64,000 nt of DNA, taken from contig NZ_QGGZ01000022.1 of assembly GCF_003148825.1 (NCBI RefSeq), forward strand, positions 29,105 through 93,104, written 5' to 3'. The number at the start of each line of letters is the position of its first letter. Position 1 is the first letter of the stretch. Origin of the DNA: Streptomyces sp. CG 926 (lineage in GTDB: Bacteria > Actinomycetota > Actinomycetes > Streptomycetales > Streptomycetaceae). Shown here piece by piece: positions 24,512-32,667 of this stretch. The notes beneath the pieces were generated by a model that was given only the letters and a program-made list of their open reading frames with translations, searched no databases and was not told the DNA's origin. The translations under genes and the position numbers were made by a program.

Positions 24512-25846
24512 ATGCCCAGAATCGGACGCCCGACCACCGCGATCGCCGTCCTCGCGGCGATATCCGCCCTCGCCACGGCCTGTACGGGCCAGGGCGCGGA
24601 CACCGCCTCCGACGATCCGAAAGCGGACGTCACCCTCAACTTCTGGCACGGCTGGTCCGCGCCGAGCGAGACCAAGGCGATCGAGGACAACATCGCCCGG
24701 TTCGAGAAGGCGCACCCGAACATCAAGGTCGAGGTCACCGGCAACATGACCGACGACAAGATCAACCAAGCGCTGCGGGCGGGCGGGGACAAGGCCCCCG
24801 ACGTGGTCTCCTCCTTCACCACCGACAGCGTGGGCAAGTTCTGCAACTCCCGCGCCTTCGCCGATCTGAACCCCTTCCTGAAGAAGTCCGGGGTGGACAA
24901 GACGAAGGTCTTCCCCAAGACCCTCCTGGAGTACACGCAGTTCGAAGGCAACCAGTGCACCCTGCCGCTGCTGCACGACGCGTACGGCCTCGTCTACAAC
25001 AAGACCGCTTTCGCGGCCGCCGGTATCACCGAACCCCCGCGGACCTGGAGCCAGTTCACCGAGGTCGCGCAGAAGCTCACCAAACCCAAGGGCGACTCGT
25101 ACGAGCAGGTCGGCCTGATGCCCACCTTCCACGGCTACGAGACCAAGCCGACGCGGCTCGCGGCGCAGTGGGGCGCCACGTACTTCGGGGCCGACGGCAA
25201 GTCCAACCTGGCCGGGGACCCGGCGTTCGCGAAGATGCTGACCGCGCAGAAGGACCTGGTGGACAAGCTCGGCGGCTACGAGAAGCTGGAGCGGTTCCGC
25301 AACACCTTCGGGGACGAGTGGAGCGCCGAGCACCCCTTCCACCTGGGGCTGGTCGCGATGCAGATCGACGGCGAGTGGCGGGCCCCGATGGCGAAGGAGG
25401 CCGGGGTCACCTTCGAGATCGGCACCGCGCCGCTGCCCGTACCCGACGATCAGGCCGACGACTACGGCAAGGGCTACCTCTCCGGCACGATCATGGGCAT
25501 CGCCGCGGGCAGCAAGAAGCAGAACGCCGCCTGGGAGCTGGTCAAGTACATGACCAGCGACACCGAAGCGGTCGTGGCCTTCGCCAACGCCATCCACAAC
25601 GTGCCCTCCACCCTGGCCGCCCTGGAGTCCCCGAACCTGCAGGTGACCCCGGAGTTCAAGACCTTCCTCGACATCGCCCGGCACCCGAAGTCCGCCACCA
25701 CCCCGGCCCAGGCCGACGGCGGCACCTACCAACTGACCTTCGAGGACTTCGCGTACGGGGTGGAGAAGGGCGACGTGGCCGACATCCCGGCCGGTCTCGC
25801 CAAGACCGACCGGCAGATCGACACGGACATCGCGAAGGCGAAGTAG
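24512..25846 (+). CDS. csnE: sugar ABC transporter substrate-binding lipoprotein
   Basis: The 444-residue lipoprotein has a signal ending in the lipobox LATAC (Cys 24). The mature part is a family-1 solute-binding protein (LNFWHGWSAPSETKAI, then FEKAHPNIKVEV), which captures oligosaccharides outside the membrane for the CsnF-CsnG permeases. The ATG at 24512 gives this clean lipoprotein start. Its ribosome site (GAGAG) is modest. The stop lies 4 bases before csnF. The amino-sugar specificity is inferred from gene order. Confidence 0.85.
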   Translation: MPRIGRPTTAIAVLAAISALATACTGQGADTASDDPKADVTLNFWHGWSAPSETKAIEDNIARFEKAHPNIKVEVTGNMTDDKINQALRAGGDKAPDVVSSFTTDSVGKFCNSRAFADLNPFLKKSGVDKTKVFPKTLLEYTQFEGNQCTLPLLHDAYGLVYNKTAFAAAGITEPPRTWSQFTEVAQKLTKPKGDSYEQVGLMPTFHGYETKPTRLAAQWGATYFGADGKSNLAGDPAFAKMLTAQKDLVDKLGGYEKLERFRNTFGDEWSAEHPFHLGLVAMQIDGEWRAPMAKEAGVTFEIGTAPLPVPDDQADDYGKGYLSGTIMGIAAGSKKQNAAWELVKYMTSDTEAVVAFANAIHNVPSTLAALESPNLQVTPEFKTFLDIARHPKSATTPAQADGGTYQLTFEDFAYGVEKGDVADIPAGLAKTDRQIDTDIAKAK

Positions 25847-25850
25847 ACCG

Positions 25851-26795
25851 ATGACCGGCGCCCACCCCCTGCGGTCGAAGCGGCGGCGCTCCGCCCTGCG
25901 GACCGCGGCCTTCCTGTCCCCCTGGCTCATCGGCTTCGCGGTCTTCTTCGTCTATCCGCTGCTGTCCACCCTGTACTTCTCCTTCACCCGGTACGACGGC
26001 TTCCGGCAGCCCGCCTTCAACGGCCTGGACAACTGGAGCTACGTCTTCACGGACTATCCGCTCTTCTGGCCGGCGATGCGCAACACCCTGTGGCTGGTCC
26101 TGGTGATGGTCACCTGCCGGGTCGCCTTCGGCCTCGGCATCGGCCTGCTCATCACGAAGATCAAGACGGGCACGGGGATCTTCCGGACCCTGTTCTACCT
26201 GCCCTACCTGGCCCCGCCGGTCGCCGCGACCCTGGCCTTCGTCTTCCTGCTCAACCCCGGCACCGGCCCCGTCAACACCCTGCTGGACGCGGTGGGACTG
26301 CCCACCCCGGGCTGGTTCACCGACGCCGACTGGTCCAAGCCGGCCCTGACCGCCCTCGCCCTGTGGGGGGTGGGCGACCTGATGGTCATCTTCATGGCCG
26401 CGCTGCTCGACGTACCGAAGGAGCAGTACGAGGCCGCGGAGCTGGACGGGGCCGGCGCCTGGGCCCGGTTCCGGCACATCACCCTGCCCAACATCTCGCC
26501 GATCATCATGTTCGCCGTGGTCACCGGGGTCATCCAGGCCATGCAGTACTACGCGCAGCCCCTGGTGGCGGGGAAGGTCGCGGCCGGGGTGATCGGCGGC
26601 TCGGGCCAGCAGTTCGAGCCCGGCTACCCCGACAAGTCCACCCTGACGCTGCCCCAGCTCGTCTACAACCTCGGGTTCCAGCGCTTCGACTACGGCACCG
26701 CGTGTGTCGTCGCGCTCGTCCTGTTCGCCCTGTCCATGGCCTTCACCGCGCTCCTGATGCGGCGCCGTGGCGGTCTGATCGGAGCCGGTGAATGA
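25851..26795 (+). CDS. csnF: sugar ABC transporter permease (MalF type)
   Basis: The 314-residue permease has about six membrane helices (AAFLSPWLIGFAVFFVYPLL first) and the EAA coupling loop EQYEAAELDGAGAWARFRHI before helix 5. It pairs with CsnG to form the channel. The next gene starts inside its stop codon (ATGA). No ATP-binding gene follows, so energy probably comes from a shared ATPase such as MsiK encoded elsewhere, as is usual for Streptomyces sugar importers. Confidence 0.9.
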   Translation: MTGAHPLRSKRRRSALRTAAFLSPWLIGFAVFFVYPLLSTLYFSFTRYDGFRQPAFNGLDNWSYVFTDYPLFWPAMRNTLWLVLVMVTCRVAFGLGIGLLITKIKTGTGIFRTLFYLPYLAPPVAATLAFVFLLNPGTGPVNTLLDAVGLPTPGWFTDADWSKPALTALALWGVGDLMVIFMAALLDVPKEQYEAAELDGAGAWARFRHITLPNISPIIMFAVVTGVIQAMQYYAQPLVAGKVAAGVIGGSGQQFEPGYPDKSTLTLPQLVYNLGFQRFDYGTACVVALVLFALSMAFTALLMRRRGGLIGAGE

Positions 26796-27646
26796 GCAGC
26801 TCGTACGCCGGCCGGAGATCCTCCAAGGCACTCCTGCACTGGGTCGCGGTGCACTCGCTCGGCGTGGCCGCCGCCCTCTTCTTCGTCCTCCCCTTCGTCT
26901 TCCTGCTCCTCACCTCCCTGATGGGCGACCGGCAGGCGCTGACCCGCGACCTGTGGCCCGACACCTGGGAATGGGGCAACTACGCGAAGGTGTGGCACAC
27001 CCCGGGCTTCCTGACCTGGTGGCGCAACACGCTCCTGTACGCGGGACTCGGCACCCTGTTGACCGTGGTCTCCTCCGTGCCCGTCGCGTACGCGCTCGCC
27101 AAGTTCCGCTTCCGCGGGCGGCGGCTCGCGCTGCTCCTGGTGATCGCCATGATGATGCTGCCGCCGCAGGTGGTGGTCATCCCCATGTACCTCTTCTGGG
27201 CCAGGCAACTCGACCTGTCGGGCACGCTGTGGCCGCTGATCGTGCCGATGGCCTTCGGTGACGCGTTCTCCATCTTCCTGCTCCGCCAGTTCCTGCTGAC
27301 CATCCCCGACGAGTACCTGGACGCGGCCCGTGTCGACGGCTGCGGCGAGCTGCGCACCCTGCTGCGCGTGGTGCTGCCGATGGCCAAGCCCGGGATCGCC
27401 GCCGTCGCGCTCTTCCAGTTCTTCTGTGCCTGGAACGACTACTTCGGCCCGCAGATCTACGCCTCCGACAACCCGGCCGCCTGGACCCTCAGTTACGGAC
27501 TGGAGTCCTTCAAGGGGGCGCACCACACCAACTGGAACCTGACCATGGCCGCGACCGTACTGGTCATGGCACCGGTGATCGTCCTCTTCTTCTTCGCCCA
27601 GAAGGCGTTCGTCGAGGGAGTCACCCTGACCGGCGTGAAAGGCTGA
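26792..27646 (+). CDS. csnG: sugar ABC transporter permease (MalG type)
   Basis: The 284-residue permease has six membrane helices and the EAA loop DEYLDAARVDGCGELRTLLR. It ends in the family C-terminus FFFAQKAFVEGVTLTGVKG, which is placed to contact the ATPase. It overlaps csnF by 4 bases and stops 5 bases before csnH, so translation is tightly coupled. Confidence 0.9.
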   Translation: MSSSYAGRRSSKALLHWVAVHSLGVAAALFFVLPFVFLLLTSLMGDRQALTRDLWPDTWEWGNYAKVWHTPGFLTWWRNTLLYAGLGTLLTVVSSVPVAYALAKFRFRGRRLALLLVIAMMMLPPQVVVIPMYLFWARQLDLSGTLWPLIVPMAFGDAFSIFLLRQFLLTIPDEYLDAARVDGCGELRTLLRVVLPMAKPGIAAVALFQFFCAWNDYFGPQIYASDNPAAWTLSYGLESFKGAHHTNWNLTMAATVLVMAPVIVLFFFAQKAFVEGVTLTGVKG

Positions 27647-27651
27647 CGACG

Positions 27652-28917
27652 ATGAAACTCGCAGTGGTGGGCGGCGGTTCCACCTACACCCCCGAACTGG
27701 TCGACGGGTTCGCGCGACTGCGCGACACCCTGCCCGTCGGCGAGCTCGTACTGATCGACCCGGCCGCCGAACGGCTGGAGCTGATCGGCGGCCTGGCCCG
27801 GCGGATCTTCGCCCGGCAGGGCCATCCGGGCCGCGTCACCACCACCTCCGACCTCGACGCGGGCATCGCCGGGGCCGACGCGGTCCTGCTCCAGCTGCGC
27901 GTCGGCGGGCAGGCCGCCCGGCTCCAGGACGAGACCTGGCCCCTGGAGTGCGGCTGCGTCGGCCAGGAGACCACGGGCGCGGGCGGGCTCGCCAAGGCGC
28001 TGCGCACCGTCCCCGTGGTCCTCGACGTCGCCGAGCGCGTCCGGCGGACCAACCCGGACGCGTGGATCATCGACTTCACCAACCCGGTCGGGATCGTCAC
28101 CCGGGCCCTGCTGCGGGCCGGGCACAAGGCCGTCGGACTGTGCAACGTCGCCATCGGCCTGCAGCGCAAGTTCGCGGCCCTGCTGGACCTGGCGCCGGCC
28201 GACATCCACCTGGACCACGTGGGCCTCAACCACCTCACCTGGGAGATGGGCGTGCGCCGGGGCGGCCCGGACGGCGAGGACCTGCTGCCGGGGCTGCTCG
28301 CCGCGCACGGGGACGCCGTCGCCGGGGACCTGCGGCTGCCGCGGGCGGTGCTGGACCGGCTCGGCGTCGTGCCCTCGTACTACCTGCGCTACTTCTACGC
28401 CCACGACGAGGTCGTCCGGGAGCTGGGGACCAAGCCCTCGCGGGCCGCCGAGGTCGCCGCGATGGAGCGGGAACTGCTCTCCCTGTACGCAGATCCCGCG
28501 CTCGACGAGAAGCCGGCGCTGCTGGCGAAGCGGGGCGGCGCCTTCTACTCCGAGGCGGCCGTCGACCTGGCCGCCTCGCTGCTGGGCGACGGCGGCTCGG
28601 CGCTGCAGGTGGTCAACACGTACAACAACGGCACCCTGCCCTTCCTCCCGGACGACGCGGTGATCGAGGTGCAGGCGCGCGTCGACGGATCGGGCCCCGT
28701 CCCGCTGACGGTGCCCCGGCCGGACCCGCTGTTCTCCGGGCTGATCGCGCACGTGAGCGCGTACGAGGACCTCGCACTGGACGCGGCCCTGCGCGGCGGG
28801 CGCGAGCGGGTCTTCAAGGCGCTGCTGGCGCACCCGCTCATCGGGCAGTTCGACCTGGCCGAAGGGCTGACCGACCGGCTCCTCGCGCACAACAAGGAGC
28901 ACCTGCCATGGGCGTGA
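27652..28917 (+). CDS. csnH: GH4-family NAD-dependent glycosidase (6-phospho-beta-glucosidase-like)
   Basis: The 421-residue cytosolic enzyme has the NAD-binding loop VVGGGSTYTPELVDGF, the family signature DFTNPVGIVT, the metal Cys in GLCNVAIG and the metal His in GLNHLTW. GH4 enzymes cleave by an oxidation/elimination route that needs NAD+ and a divalent metal. In this cluster it would split imported amino-sugar oligosaccharides, possibly after phosphorylation by CsnK. Whether its substrate is phosphorylated is not settled by the sequence. It overlaps csnK by 10 bases. Confidence 0.88.
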   Translation: MKLAVVGGGSTYTPELVDGFARLRDTLPVGELVLIDPAAERLELIGGLARRIFARQGHPGRVTTTSDLDAGIAGADAVLLQLRVGGQAARLQDETWPLECGCVGQETTGAGGLAKALRTVPVVLDVAERVRRTNPDAWIIDFTNPVGIVTRALLRAGHKAVGLCNVAIGLQRKFAALLDLAPADIHLDHVGLNHLTWEMGVRRGGPDGEDLLPGLLAAHGDAVAGDLRLPRAVLDRLGVVPSYYLRYFYAHDEVVRELGTKPSRAAEVAAMERELLSLYADPALDEKPALLAKRGGAFYSEAAVDLAASLLGDGGSALQVVNTYNNGTLPFLPDDAVIEVQARVDGSGPVPLTVPRPDPLFSGLIAHVSAYEDLALDAALRGGRERVFKALLAHPLIGQFDLAEGLTDRLLAHNKEHLPWA

Positions 28918-29897
28918 CCCTCCTTCCCGTGCTGGCCATCGACGCGGGCAACAGCAAGACGGACGTGGCGCTCATCGGCCCGGACGGCTCGGTGCTGTGC
29001 TCGGGCCAGGCGGGAGGCTTCCAACCACCGCGCACGGGCGTGGCCGCGGCCGTCGACGTCCTGGCCGAGGCGATGGCCGACGCCGGGCTGCGCGGGGGCG
29101 CCGGGGCCGGGCCGTGGGTCGAGCACGTGTCGGCCGCTCTGGCCAACGCCGACTTCCCGGTGGAGGAGTGGCAGCTGGCGCGCGAGATCAAGCGCCGCGG
29201 CTGGGGCCGTACGACGACGGTCCGCAACGACACCTTCGCGCTGCTGCGCGCCGGACTGCCGGCGGGCGCCGACCCGTGCGGGGTCGCGGTGGTGTGCGGG
29301 GCGGGCATCAACTGCGTCGGGATGACCCCGGACGGGCGGACCGCGCGCTTCCCCGCGATCGGGCGGATCTCCGGCGACTGGGGCGGCGGGGGCGGACTGG
29401 CCGAGGAGGCCCTGTGGTTCGCGGCCCGGGCCGAGGACGGACGGGGCGGGCCGACGGAGCTGGCCCGGGCGCTGCCCGCGTACTTCGACCACGCGTCGAT
29501 GGCCTCGCTGATCGAGGCGATGCACCTGGGCCGGGTGCCGCACGCCCGGCGGCACGAGCTGACACCGGTGCTGTTCGCGGTGGCGGCCGCCGGGGACCCG
29601 GTGGCGCTGTCGCTGGTGCACCGGCAGGCGGACGAGGTGGTGGCCATGGCGTCGGTGGCGCTGGACCGGCTGGATCTGCTGGGGCGGGAGGTCCCGGTGG
29701 TGCTGGGCGGCAGTGTGCTGGCGGCCGGCCACCCGCAGCTCAACGACCGGATCGCGGCGCGCCTCGCCGAACGGGCCCCGCACGCCCGGATCTCCGTGAT
29801 CACGGCGCCGCCGGTGCTGGGTGCCGGCCTGCTGGGGCTGGACGCGCTCGGGTCCTCTCCCCTGGCGTACCGGAAACTCCGTGCCCATTTCGGGTGA
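28908..29897 (+). CDS. csnK: BadF/BadG/BcrA/BcrD-type sugar kinase (N-acetylglucosamine-kinase-like)
   Basis: The 329-residue protein has the ASKHA phosphate-1 loop (LAIDAGNSKTDVAL), a phosphate-2 segment (CGAGINCVGMTPDGR) and the GDWGGGGGLAEEAL helix cap found in GlcNAc/GlcN kinases. It would phosphorylate the imported sugar in the cytosol. The ATG at 28908 lies inside the csnH end and has AAGGAG 9 bases upstream. It closes the csn operon. The kinase assignment is good; the substrate is inferred. Confidence 0.85.
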   Translation: MGVTLLPVLAIDAGNSKTDVALIGPDGSVLCSGQAGGFQPPRTGVAAAVDVLAEAMADAGLRGGAGAGPWVEHVSAALANADFPVEEWQLAREIKRRGWGRTTTVRNDTFALLRAGLPAGADPCGVAVVCGAGINCVGMTPDGRTARFPAIGRISGDWGGGGGLAEEALWFAARAEDGRGGPTELARALPAYFDHASMASLIEAMHLGRVPHARRHELTPVLFAVAAAGDPVALSLVHRQADEVVAMASVALDRLDLLGREVPVVLGGSVLAAGHPQLNDRIAARLAERAPHARISVITAPPVLGAGLLGLDALGSSPLAYRKLRAHFG

Positions 29898-30001
29898 ACC
29901 CGCCCGGGAAGTCCTCCCGTCTGCAACCGTGGCGCCCGTAGGGACGTATTGACGGTGAAGGGGCGACGAAGGGGGCCCCCGGGGACGGATCGCCCTGGAT
30001 C

Positions 30002-30016
30002 CAGCACCGGGTGCTG
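30002..30016. promoter_or_regulatory. palindrome upstream of the PknG island
   Basis: CAGCACC-G-GGTGCTG is a perfect 7-bp inverted repeat in the 207-bp gap between csnK and the GlnX-like gene. A hairpin (CCAGC-GTCG-GCTGG with TCC/GGA extensions) lies at about 30060-30080, just before the GGGGGAGG ribosome site. Either may affect expression of the island. I see no clear -10/-35 pair. Confidence 0.35.
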
Positions 30017-30104
30017 TGGTCGACCGGCACTACGGCCATACTGCTGCGCAGGGGGTACCTCCCAGCGTCGGCTGGAGGACGACAGGACCGAGGGGGAGGT
30101 CACG

Positions 30105-31514
30105 GTGGCGATCACATCACGCGCGCCCGCGCCAGGGGGCGGTGCTTCCGTGTCGCCCGCCGGGCCGACGGCGCCACCGCCCGCCGGGCCGGCCCGGCGG
30201 GGCACCGCCTGGTCCGAGGGCGTGGAGCGGCTGCGCGAGGCGGCGACCACCGAACCGGGCCGGCTGCGGATCATCGGCGCGGTACTGGCCGCCCTGATCG
30301 TGCTGTTCGGCACGGTGAGCGTCTGGGAGATCTCCGACCGGGCCGCGGCCGCCGACGACGTGGTGGGCCGCAGCCAACCGCTGAGCGCGGACGCGGCGAG
30401 CATCTACCGCTCCCTGGCCGACGCCGACACGACCTCCTCCAGCGGGTTCCTGCTGGGCGGCCAGGAGCCGCGCGAGGTCCGCCGGCGGTACGAGAAGGAC
30501 ATCGCCAACGCCTCCAAACTGCTGGTGAGCGCCGCCGCCAACACCGGTGGCAACGAGGACTCCCGCCGACAGATCACCGTGCTCAGCGAGCAGCTCCCGC
30601 GCTACACCGGCCTGATCGAGCAGGCCCGGGCCACCAACCGGCAGGGCCTGCCGCTGGGCGGCGCCTACCTGCGCTACGCCAACGAGCAGATGACCACCCA
30701 GCTGCTGCCCGCCGCGCAGCGGCTCTACGAGTCGGAGACCGAGCGGCTCTACCAGGACCACGACGACGCCCGGTCCTGGCCGCTAGCCTCGATCGGGCTG
30801 GGCCTGCTCGCGATCGCCGCCCTCCTGTGGGCGCAGCGGCGCAACTACCGGCACACGAACCGGGTCCTCAACCACGGGCTCGTGGCCGCGACGGCCGCCT
30901 CCGTGGTGGTCCTGTTGTGGCTCGCCGTGGGGCAGACGGTGGCGCGGTCCTCGCTGAGCGAGGCCCGGGCGGACGGGCAGGAGTCGTTGAAGGTCCTCAA
31001 CGACGCGCGGATCGCCTCCCTGCAGGCGCGGGCCGGTGAGAATCTGACGCTGATCGCGCGGGGCGCCGTACTGGCCGAGGACAAGAAGTCCGACAAGTAC
31101 GACGTGGACTTCACCGACAACATGAAGCAGCTGGACGCCGGACTGGCGACCGCGCTGCGGCTCGCCGACGACGCGGCCGGCCGGGACCCCGTCAGCCGGG
31201 CCGCGGACGGCGTGCAGCAGTGGAAGCAGCGGCACGCGGCGGCCCGGGAGGCGGACCTCAAGGGGGACTACGAGGCCGCGCTGCCCCTGGTCGTCGGGGA
31301 CGAGAAGCACAAGGAGAGCAGCGGAGCCGCCTTCGACACGGTGGACGCCTCTTTGGAACAGGCCGTCGCGCACGAGCAGCAGGAGTTCACCCGGGCCGCC
31401 CAGGACGGGCTCGGCGCGCTGGGCGGCCTGGTGACGGGCGCCGCGGTCCTGGTGGTCATCGGCGCGGCAGCGGCTCTGCTCGGCATCGGGCGCAGGCTTT
31501 CGGAGTACAGGTGA
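30105..31514 (+). CDS. GlnX-like four-pass membrane sensor protein
   Basis: The 469-residue protein has a disordered Pro/Ala N-terminus and helices at about 56-75, 226-244, 258-278 and 437-459. Two mostly helical extracellular domains lie between them (76-225 and 279-436). Four helices around two outside helical domains, directly before a family-3 binding protein and near a PknG kinase, is the layout of mycobacterial and corynebacterial GlnX. GlnX is known to relay extracellular amino-acid binding from GlnH to PknG. No enzymatic motif is seen. The GTG at 30105 has GGGGGAGG 5 bases upstream. The next gene overlaps its stop (GTGA). Confidence 0.75.
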   Translation: MAITSRAPAPGGGASVSPAGPTAPPPAGPARRGTAWSEGVERLREAATTEPGRLRIIGAVLAALIVLFGTVSVWEISDRAAAADDVVGRSQPLSADAASIYRSLADADTTSSSGFLLGGQEPREVRRRYEKDIANASKLLVSAAANTGGNEDSRRQITVLSEQLPRYTGLIEQARATNRQGLPLGGAYLRYANEQMTTQLLPAAQRLYESETERLYQDHDDARSWPLASIGLGLLAIAALLWAQRRNYRHTNRVLNHGLVAATAASVVVLLWLAVGQTVARSSLSEARADGQESLKVLNDARIASLQARAGENLTLIARGAVLAEDKKSDKYDVDFTDNMKQLDAGLATALRLADDAAGRDPVSRAADGVQQWKQRHAAAREADLKGDYEAALPLVVGDEKHKESSGAAFDTVDASLEQAVAHEQQEFTRAAQDGLGALGGLVTGAAVLVVIGAAAALLGIGRRLSEYR

Positions 31515-32662
31515 GCGCGATGCGGATACGGGCGAGGCGGGCCGCCGAAGGTCACGAGAACCACGAGGGCCGCGAAGGTCACGAGGGCCGCGAAGGCCCG
31601 GAGAGCCGGGCCGGCCGGGCGGGCCGGGCCCGGCACGCGGCGACCGCGGGCGCGGCGTCCGGCTTCCGCCGTGCCGCGGGCCGGCTGCGCGGTTGGGGCG
31701 GGGTGAGCGCGATGGCCGTCGCCTGTGCGACGACCATCGCCGTCGTCCTGCTGCCGCTGGCCCACGCGACGCCCGACACCGGCAGGCCGGTGGTCCGCCG
31801 GCCCGCGTCGATGGCCGCGGCCCCGGCCACGCCCTGGACCCTGACCGACACCTGCCAGGACCCCGAGGCCAGCCTGCGCCCCTCCGACGTGGACGGGGCG
31901 ACCATCGCGCGGATCAAGGCGGCGGGCAAGCTCGTCGCCGGCGTGGACCAGAACAGCTTCCGCTGGGGGTACCGCAACCAGACCGCCGAGGGCAGCCGCC
32001 TCGACGGCTTCGACATCGACCTGGTGAAGGCCATCGCCAAGGACATCCTGGGCGACGAGAACGCGGTCATCTACCGGGCCATCCCCACCAGTCAGCGCAT
32101 CCCCGCCCTCCAGGAGGGGCGCGTCGACATCGTCGTGCGGACCATGACCATCAACTGCAAGCGGCTGGAGGACGTCGCCTTCTCGACGGCCTACTTCGAG
32201 GCCGGGCAGCAGGTGCTGGTGCCCAAGGGCTCGCCGATCACCGGGTACGACACCTCGCTGAAGGACCGGCGGATCTGCGTCGCGGCCGGTTCCACCGCCG
32301 AGGCGGCCCTGAAGGCCCAGTCGTACGGCTCGGCGCCGGTCACCGTCGCCAACCAGCTCGACTGCCTGGTCCGGCTCCAGCTGGGCGAGGTCGACGGCAT
32401 CATCACGGACAACGCCCTCGCGGCCGGCCAGGCCGCCCAGGACCCGTCCGTACAGCTGGTGGGCTCACCCTTCACCCGTGAGTTCTACGGGGTGGCGATG
32501 AACAAGGACGCCTCCGATCTGGTCCGCCGGGTCAACAAGGTGCTGGAGAACTACCGCGCGGGTGGCGGTGACAGCCCGTGGATGAGGGCGTACCTCAAGC
32601 ACCTGCAGCCCGTCCTGCCCGGTGTGACCGCGCCTCCCGCACCCAAGTACCGGGACGGCTGA
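31511..32662 (+). CDS. GlnH-like amino-acid-binding protein (SBP_bac_3)
   Basis: The binding domain is a family-3 solute receptor: GKLVAGVDQNSFRWGYRN, then RLDGFDIDLVKAIAKDILGD, later VDIVVRTMTINCKRL. In mycobacteria the matching protein binds aspartate/glutamate outside the membrane and signals through GlnX to PknG. Here there is no lipobox. The hydrophobic stretch (about 64-86, ending PLAHA) follows a 60-residue Arg/Glu/Gly-rich extension with EGHE-type repeats. That would make a membrane anchor or an unusual signal peptide. A second GTGAGCGCGATG at 31703 would give a normal signal peptide. I kept the GTG at 31511 because it overlaps the upstream stop. No permease or ATPase is adjacent, which favours a sensor role over transport. 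Confidence 0.78.
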   Translation: MSAMRIRARRAAEGHENHEGREGHEGREGPESRAGRAGRARHAATAGAASGFRRAAGRLRGWGGVSAMAVACATTIAVVLLPLAHATPDTGRPVVRRPASMAAAPATPWTLTDTCQDPEASLRPSDVDGATIARIKAAGKLVAGVDQNSFRWGYRNQTAEGSRLDGFDIDLVKAIAKDILGDENAVIYRAIPTSQRIPALQEGRVDIVVRTMTINCKRLEDVAFSTAYFEAGQQVLVPKGSPITGYDTSLKDRRICVAAGSTAEAALKAQSYGSAPVTVANQLDCLVRLQLGEVDGIITDNALAAGQAAQDPSVQLVGSPFTREFYGVAMNKDASDLVRRVNKVLENYRAGGGDSPWMRAYLKHLQPVLPGVTAPPAPKYRDG

Positions 32663-32667
32663 GGTCC

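Noticed and set aside
23100..29897. Assignment as the chitobiose (das) or cellobiose (ceb) cluster
   Set aside because: The regulator is ROK type, not GntR or LacI, and the glycosidase is GH4 with a sugar kinase, which fits csnR-csnK better.
31511..32662. Lipobox at AVACATT in the GlnH-like protein
   Set aside because: The hydrophobic core lies after this Cys, not before it, so it cannot be a lipoprotein cleavage site.
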